From Marinosulfonomonas sp. (lineage in GTDB: Bacteria; Pseudomonadota; Alphaproteobacteria; Rhodobacterales; Rhodobacteraceae), in assembly GCA_015494385.1 (NCBI GenBank), contig WGBJ01000247.1, positions 1-10,532 of the forward strand: a stretch of DNA of 10,532 nucleotides. Direction: 5' to 3'. The position numbers and the translations under genes were made by a program. The notes under the pieces were generated by a model that saw only the letters and a program-made list of their open reading frames with translations, was not told the origin of the DNA and ran no database searches. Every line of letters starts with the position of its first letter. Positions within the stretch are counted from its first letter, which is position 1. Shown in pieces: positions 7,075 to 10,532 of the stretch.

Positions 7075-7226
7075 TAAAAACCGCCATTTTCCGCCCAAAA
7101 CCCCTGACATTTCATAACGCCACCGTGACGCACGCCGATGTGAGTGGTCCGTGTGCAGCTTCTTTCGTTAGCCTTCTCTCATCGCCACCAAGCGATCAAA
7201 TGGAAACGTAACAAAGGAAGTTCTAA
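7075..7226 (+). promoter_or_regulatory. Leader/promoter region of the bufferin operon
   Basis: These 152 bp between the thrS hairpin and the precursor gene must contain the operon's promoter. AAGGAAG at 7214-7220 is a strong ribosome binding site six bases before the ATG. I looked for ECF sigma -35 and -10 elements and for a sigma-70 promoter and found no convincing pair. The related Caulobacter operon is under an ECF sigma factor (SigF), so an ECF-type promoter is conceivable. Confidence 0.35.
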
Positions 7227-7517
7227 ATGTCATACCACGTCAAATCCCTCGCTGTTGCCGGTGCTATTGCTGCTGCTCTGACCGCCCAGATGACCACACC
7301 TGCCGCCGCTGCCGCCAAGGAAAAATGCTATGGTGTTGCACTGGCTGGCCAGAATGATTGCAAAGCAGGCGCAGGCACAACATGCGCTGGCACCTCGAAA
7401 GTCGATTATCAGGGCAACGCGTTTTCGCTGGTTCCCGCTGGCACATGTGCCTCGATCGAACTGCCCGAAGGCCGCATGGGTTCGCTCGAAGAGCTGGACC
7501 GCGACGTCCCGTCCTAA
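7227..7517 (+). CDS. bufA1: Bufferin-type precursor peptide, DUF2282 (BufA1-like)
   Basis: This is a 96-residue exported precursor. Residues 1-30 form a Sec signal peptide: a short basic start, a hydrophobic core [12 protein letters not shown] and an alanine-rich cleavage region, probably cut before Lys31. The mature part has four cysteines, Cys34, Cys45, Cys53 and Cys74, in the DUF2282 pattern [14 protein letters not shown], then [16 protein letters not shown], then VPAGTC. In the bufferins studied in Caulobacter, precursor cysteines become 5-thiooxazoles and the folded product binds copper in the periplasm. The adjacent MNIO and DUF2063 genes support that role here. After Cys74 there is a 22-residue tail including [19 protein letters not shown], charged and not part of the cysteine core. 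A strong ribosome binding site precedes it and a hairpin follows it, consistent with high expression. The family is clear; the metal and the modified residues in this organism are inferred. Confidence 0.9.
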   Translation: MSYHVKSLAVAGAIAAALTAQMTTPAAAAAKEKCYGVALAGQNDCKAGAGTTCAGTSKVDYQGNAFSLVPAGTCASIELPEGRMGSLEELDRDVPS

Positions 7518-7527
7518 ACCGACCAAA

Positions 7528-7562
7528 GGCGCCTTTGCAGGACACGCAAAGGCGCCCTTATT
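7528..7562 (+). terminator. Strong hairpin with weak U tail between precursor and enzyme genes
   Basis: The arms GGCGCCTTTGC (7528-7538) and GCAAAGGCGCC (7546-7556) are perfectly complementary over 11 bp with a 7-base loop, followed by CTTATT. It starts 11 bp after the precursor stop and ends well before the bufB start at 7599. A partial terminator or RNA-stability element that raises precursor mRNA over enzyme mRNA is the likely role, since no separate promoter for bufB is evident in the short remaining gap. Confidence 0.85.
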
Positions 7563-7598
7563 ACATCCGGAATTCTCAATTCAAGTCAGGGCCGCTTC

Positions 7599-8459
7599 AT
7601 GCTCGATACCACTGGCACACCACCTCAAACCCTGCCCAATGCCCCCGGTGTAGGTTATAAACCCCAACATTTCGCCGCGATTATGGAGGATCCAGCGCCG
7701 GTTGAATGGCTGGAAATCCACGCCGAAAACTATATGGGCGACGGTGGCCGCCCGCTTGCGCAATTGCGCCATCTGGCCGAACGCTTCCCCATATCGGTGC
7801 ATGGTGTCGGCCTGTCGATCGGCGGGGCGGACCCGCTGGATACTGATCACCTGAAGCGCCTGAAACACCTTTGCGACTGGCTGAATCCGGCCAGCTTTTC
7901 CGAACATCTGGCATGGTCCACCCACGAAGGGTTCTATCTGAACGATCTGATCGCCCTGCCCTATACCGAAGAAACCGTGACCCGCGTGGCCGATCATGTC
8001 GCGCAGGTGCAGGATATATTGGGCCGCAAAATGCTGCTGGAAAACCCCTCGTCCTATCTGGCCTTTGCCGAATCCACCTATTCCGAGACCGATTTTCTGA
8101 CCGAAGTGGTGGCGCGCACCGGCTGTGGCCTGCTGCTGGACATCAACAACGTCTTTATTTCCGCCACCAACCAGAAAACCGGCGCGATTGATTATATCGA
8201 TGCCTTCCCGCTGGACCATGTCGGGGAATTCCACCTTGGCGGCCATGATCAGGACACCGACGATACCGGCGCGCCGCTACTGATCGACAGCCACGGGCGC
8301 GAGGTGGCCGATCCGGTCTGGGCGCTGTTTGATTACACCCTGTCCAAAACCGGCGCGCGCCCCGCCTTGATCGAATGGGACGCCAATGTGCCCGAATGGC
8401 CCGAACTGGCCGCCGAGGCCGCCCGCGCCGCGACCATTCTGCAAAAGGCCCCCGCATGA
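7599..8459 (+). CDS. bufB: Multinuclear non-heme iron oxidase (MNIO, DUF692), BufB-like
   Basis: This is a 286-residue soluble TIM-barrel enzyme of the MNIO (DUF692) family, of usual length. MNIOs use two or three iron ions and oxygen to remodel peptide residues; bufferin members convert cysteines to 5-thiooxazoles. Visible family motifs are EWLEIHAENYM (36-46), SVHGVGLSIGG with His68, SEHLAW with His103, LLENPSSY with Glu148 and Asn149, LLLDINNVF with Asp181 and Asn184, GEFHLGGH with His212 and His216, LLIDSHG with His232, and LIEWD with Glu259. These cover the expected iron-ligand positions, so the enzyme appears active. It follows the precursor gene by 81 bp with a hairpin between. Its stop overlaps the next gene's start as ATGA. 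AGGG at 7588-7591 is a modest ribosome binding site. The substrate is almost certainly the adjacent DUF2282 precursor, by gene order. Confidence 0.94.
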   Translation: MLDTTGTPPQTLPNAPGVGYKPQHFAAIMEDPAPVEWLEIHAENYMGDGGRPLAQLRHLAERFPISVHGVGLSIGGADPLDTDHLKRLKHLCDWLNPASFSEHLAWSTHEGFYLNDLIALPYTEETVTRVADHVAQVQDILGRKMLLENPSSYLAFAESTYSETDFLTEVVARTGCGLLLDINNVFISATNQKTGAIDYIDAFPLDHVGEFHLGGHDQDTDDTGAPLLIDSHGREVADPVWALFDYTLSKTGARPALIEWDANVPEWPELAAEAARAATILQKAPA

Positions 8460-9208
8460 GCCGCCAATCCGAATTTGCACAGGCCATCCTGAACCCTGAC
8501 CTGCCGGTCCCCGAAGGCTTGCAAAACCCCGAAGGCGCCCCCGCCGGCAAACGCTTTTCTGTCTATCGTAACAACGTCGCCGTCAGCCTGTCCGAAGCGC
8601 TCGAAGTCACATTCCCCGTCATCCGAAAACTGGTGGGTGACGAATTCTTCAAGGCGATGGCAGGCGTGTTTCTGCGCCAACACCAGCCAAACAGCCCCGT
8701 GCTGATGTTTTACGGCGCCGAAATGCCCGCGTTTCTTGAGGGGTTTGAACCAGTGGCCCACCTTGGCTATCTACCGGATATCGCGCGGATCGAGCTGGCC
8801 CTTTGCCGCAGCTACCACGCCGCCGACACCCCGCCGTTGGACCCCACGGCCCTGCAAGCCATCGCCCCCGACGACCTGCTGAAAACCCGCCTGCATCTGG
8901 CCCCTCCGGTGCATCTGGTCCACTCGAAATGGCCTGTAGGCTCGATTTTCCACGCCAACAGTTCTGGGGACACCCCACCAACGGAAATGCACCCCGAAGA
9001 CATATTGATCACCCGCCCCGAATTCGACCCGCAAGTCACCGTGCTGCCCTCCGGCGCAGGTGCTTTCATCGCCGCGTTGATCGACAACGCCACATTGGGG
9101 GATGCCCTGAAACAAGCCACAATCACATCGGGAGATTTCGACCTGACAGAAACACTCGGCCTTCTGCTTTCCGCCGGTGCAATAACAAAAATATCCAAAG
9201 GGACATAA
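8456..9208 (+). CDS. bufC: DUF2063 partner protein of the MNIO, BufC-like
   Basis: This 250-residue protein carries the DUF2063 domain at its N-terminus. The block RFSVYRNNVAVSLSEALEVT (33-52), then FPVIRKLVGDEFF (53-65), YGAEMPAFLEGFEP (86-99) and YLPDIARIELALCRSYHAAD (105-124) are characteristic. The C-terminal half (about 130-250) is a less conserved domain that in related systems presents the precursor to the MNIO. The Pfam label 'putative DNA-binding' is historical; in bufferin systems the protein works with the MNIO in installing thiooxazoles. The start ATG at 8456-8458 overlaps the bufB stop (ATGA), which indicates translational coupling and near-equal synthesis. An upstream in-frame ATG at 8375 lies deep inside bufB and is rejected. 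The C-terminus ends just before the DoxX gene, whose ribosome binding site lies inside this gene's last codons. Confidence 0.92.
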   Translation: MSRQSEFAQAILNPDLPVPEGLQNPEGAPAGKRFSVYRNNVAVSLSEALEVTFPVIRKLVGDEFFKAMAGVFLRQHQPNSPVLMFYGAEMPAFLEGFEPVAHLGYLPDIARIELALCRSYHAADTPPLDPTALQAIAPDDLLKTRLHLAPPVHLVHSKWPVGSIFHANSSGDTPPTEMHPEDILITRPEFDPQVTVLPSGAGAFIAALIDNATLGDALKQATITSGDFDLTETLGLLLSAGAITKISKGT

Positions 9209-9210
9209 CA

Positions 9211-9750
9211 ATGAACGCGCTGATTTCACTGCACAATTCGTTTTTCCAAAAACTCGAAACCATGCTTGGCCCGTGGCTCTTGCCCACACTGGCCCGCTTT
9301 ACCTTTGCCGCCACCCTGCTGATCTATTTCTGGAACTCCGCCAGCCTGAAAATCGGTGACGGGCTGTTTGGCATCTTTGATATCAGCAACGCCTATGGCC
9401 AAATCTACCCCCGCGCCTTCGAGGCCGCAGGTTACGATAGCGACGCCATGACCACCTTCCAGTGGCTTGTCACGCTGGCCGGCACATGGGCCGAATTCAT
9501 CCTGCCGCTGCTGATCGTAATAGGGTTGTTCACCCGCCTCGCGGCCCTTGGTATGATCGGCTTTACCATCCTGCAAAGCCTGACCGACATCTACGGCCAC
9601 ATGGCCACCGAATACGGTGCTTGGTTCGACCGCGCATCAGACGGCACCATCATGGACCAACGCCTGTTCTGGATCACCATCCTGATGATCCTTGTGTTCC
9701 GCGGGGCTGGTCCGTTCTCGCTCGATCGTTTACTGCGGCGCAACAACTAA
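9211..9750 (+). CDS. DoxX-family membrane protein of the bufferin operon
   Basis: This 179-residue inner-membrane protein shows the DoxX pattern. The first helix is at about 23-42 (LLPTLARFTFAATLLIYFW). A loop follows, then two helices at about 83-106 (FQWLVTLAGTWAEFILPLLI) and 108-128 (the region around LGMIGFTILQSLTDIYG), and a last helix at about 151-165 (LFWITILMILVFRGAG). The conserved AEFILPLLIVIGLFTRLAALG segment is typical of the family. Its ATG stands only two bases after the bufC stop, with AAAGGGA overlapping the end of bufC, so it belongs to the same transcript. DoxX proteins are frequent in such operons, but their task is not settled; electron transfer, redox support or metal handling at the membrane are possibilities. 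No heme or cysteine motif is visible. The family call is firm and the function is inferred from linkage only. Confidence 0.88.
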   Translation: MNALISLHNSFFQKLETMLGPWLLPTLARFTFAATLLIYFWNSASLKIGDGLFGIFDISNAYGQIYPRAFEAAGYDSDAMTTFQWLVTLAGTWAEFILPLLIVIGLFTRLAALGMIGFTILQSLTDIYGHMATEYGAWFDRASDGTIMDQRLFWITILMILVFRGAGPFSLDRLLRRNN

Positions 9751-9767
9751 CCATTTCCAAATGGCCT

Positions 9768-9787
9768 AAATATCCGCGCCGCAGGCA
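9768..9787 (+). repeat. 20-bp repeat AAATATCCGCGCCGCAGGCA, copy 2
   Basis: This is identical to 4901-4920. It lies 17 bp after the DoxX stop codon and directly before a GC-rich hairpin. The sharing of exactly 20 bases, with unlike flanks and the same placement after a gene, points to a small dispersed element rather than a duplication of a larger region. Confidence 0.8.
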
Positions 9788-9788
9788 T

Positions 9789-9808
9789 CGCGCCCCGACA
9801 GGGGCGCG
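9789..9808. terminator. GC-rich hairpin between convergent genes, probable bidirectional terminator
   Basis: The arms CGCGCCCC (9789-9796) and GGGGCGCG (9801-9808) pair perfectly with a GACA loop. It lies in the 89-bp gap between the DoxX gene (+) and the small membrane protein gene (-), both of which end here. No T run follows on either strand, so the terminator call rests on hairpin strength and position. Confidence 0.6.
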
Positions 9809-9839
9809 TTGGGCGACGCCGTCAGGCGGCGCAACCGCT

Positions 9840-10214
9840 TCAGTGTTCGTCAGGATTCACGGCTGCAATCGCCAGCACACCACCCAGCGCGCACATGGCG
9901 ATGGGGAACATTGTGAACGCATTGAAATGGAACGCGTAATACATGCCGGCAGCCGAGGCCAGCATCAACCCGCCACCAAAACGCGCCTTCGATCGCGCCA
10001 TTGCGCCGCCCGCAATCGCCAGCAATGGCGCAAACAACGCCACAAACCGGATCAACCCGACATTATCAACCTGCTCCAGACCCCCTTGCTCCAGCACTTC
10101 CGGCGCCTTTTCGCCAATAATATCAATCGCCTGGGTATAGGCATAACTGAAAAAGCCGACGATCATTCCAATGATCCCGCCAATCACCCCCAACATCAAC
10201 GCCGCGTTACGCAT
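9840..10214 (-). CDS. Small hypothetical membrane protein (DUF4064-like)
   Basis: This is a 124-residue inner-membrane protein of unknown function with probably four hydrophobic segments: about 5-25 (ALMLGVIGGIIGMIVGFFSY), 53-72, 80-96 and 100-118. Between the first two is a polar loop (about 30-50) with several acidic residues. The opening and overall layout remind me of DUF4064 proteins, but I am not certain. An upstream in-frame ATG at 10254-10256 exists, but I place the start at 10212-10214. GGGGAG lies six bases before it on the - strand, and the hydrophobic segment begins directly after. The start overlaps the stop of the ArsC-family gene (ATGCGTAA), so the two are translationally coupled. 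No residues suggest an enzyme. The function cannot be named. Confidence 0.8.
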   Translation of the reverse strand: MRNAALMLGVIGGIIGMIVGFFSYAYTQAIDIIGEKAPEVLEQGGLEQVDNVGLIRFVALFAPLLAIAGGAMARSKARFGGGLMLASAAGMYYAFHFNAFTMFPIAMCALGGVLAIAAVNPDEH

Positions 10215-10532
10215 CTTTAACTCCCCAATGTTTCTGCTCGTCTTTACCCCAGCCAAGGGTCAGCAATCCACCCTCTTCCAATATAACCGGTCGTTTCATC
10301 AGGGTCGGGTGTTTGATCATCAGTGCCACCGCCCCCTCCTTGCGCTCGTCCTCACTCAGCTTGCGCCATGTGGTCGAGCGCCGGTTCAGCAAATCCTGCC
10401 CGAATACTAGATACAACCGCTCCAGTTCCTCGGGGGATATCCCGTCTTTTCGCACATCCACCAGCTCTACCTCATGCCCCGCCGCCTTTAGCGCCTTGAG
10501 CGCCCGGCGCGAGGTATCACAGTTCTTCAACC
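10207..10532 (-). CDS. ArsC/Spx-family reductase-like protein, N-terminus cut by window edge
   Basis: This is a partial gene of the thioredoxin-fold ArsC/Spx/YffB family; about 108 residues are visible, and full-length members have roughly 110-120. The visible start reads LKNCDTSRRALKAL, where the first codon is TTG. It most likely encodes an internal leucine of the usual 'YGLKNCDT' opening, and the true ATG lies beyond 10532. The redox-active cysteine is in the NCDTSR motif (Cys-X-X-Ser rather than CXXC). Later features are VELVDVRKDGISPEELERLY, LLNRRSTTWRKLSEDER, LMIKHPTLMKRPVILEEGG, which contains the conserved Arg-Pro, and a C-terminal LGW region. Arsenate reduction is not established, since many members have other roles. 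No arsenic-resistance neighbours are visible. It is coupled to the following membrane protein gene by an 8-bp overlap. Confidence 0.87.
   Translation of the reverse strand, partial: LKNCDTSRRALKALKAAGHEVELVDVRKDGISPEELERLYLVFGQDLLNRRSTTWRKLSEDERKEGAVALMIKHPTLMKRPVILEEGGLLTLGWGKDEQKHWGVKDA

Noticed and set aside
7100..7226. Possible sigma-70 or ECF promoter for the bufferin operon (CTGACA at 7104, CGTT at 7166)
   Set aside because: Neither has a partner box at proper spacing; naming a promoter would be a guess.
7581..8246. 221-codon - strand frame opposite bufB
   Set aside because: It is antisense to an MNIO gene with all iron-ligand motifs, and its glycine/histidine/glutamine-rich product matches no family I know.
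8375..8455. Earlier start for bufC inside bufB
   Set aside because: The ATG at 8456 overlaps the bufB stop in the common ATGA arrangement and begins directly with the DUF2063 sequence.
10207..10530. ArsC-family protein as a complete gene starting at TTG 10528-10530
   Set aside because: The family normally has several residues before the KNCDT motif, so the TTG is probably an internal leucine and the gene is cut by the window edge.

Overview
The window looks like a piece of chromosome from an alphaproteobacterium of the Rhodobacteraceae (Roseobacter-type). This rests on GC-rich coding sequence with matching codon use, the style of the proteins, and a gene-flanking 20-bp repeat that resembles an intergenic motif I remember from that family. 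No rRNA, tRNA, CRISPR array, phage gene or insertion sequence is visible. Nearly every base is in a gene, and the longest gene-free stretch is about 0.2 kb.

Layout. (1) 1-727, + strand: the C-terminal two thirds of NagA, cut by the window edge. (2) 711-3884, - strand: four genes read right to left, an isochorismatase-family cysteine hydrolase, an ABHD10-like alpha/beta hydrolase, a second alpha/beta hydrolase and a LysR regulator whose 3' end overlaps nagA by 17 bp. (3) 3987-4883, + strand: a GlxA-type AraC regulator (DJ-1/PfpI-like domain plus AraC HTH), divergent from the hydrolase genes across a 102-bp region that holds a perfect TGTCA-N4-TGACA inverted repeat. (4) 5073-7019, + strand: complete threonyl-tRNA synthetase, thrS. 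(5) 7227-9750, + strand: a four-gene bufferin-type operon: a Sec-exported four-cysteine precursor (DUF2282, BufA1-like), an MNIO/DUF692 modification enzyme (BufB), its DUF2063 partner (BufC) and a DoxX-family membrane protein. (6) 9840-10532, - strand: a small membrane protein whose start codon overlaps the stop of an ArsC/Spx-family reductase that runs off the right edge.

The most notable system is the bufferin operon. In the recently characterised Caulobacter system, the MNIO and the DUF2063 protein convert precursor cysteines to 5-thiooxazoles and the exported product binds copper in the periplasm. The locus here has all the core parts in the canonical order. It also has a perfect 11-bp hairpin with a weak U tail between precursor and enzyme genes, which would be expected to give much more precursor than enzyme mRNA. 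The type of system is therefore known; what is worth checking here is the precursor's C-terminal tail, the hairpin and the linked DoxX protein.

The - strand hydrolase genes may form a loose catabolic or detoxification cluster, but the sequence does not reveal their substrates. thrS and nagA are ordinary housekeeping genes.
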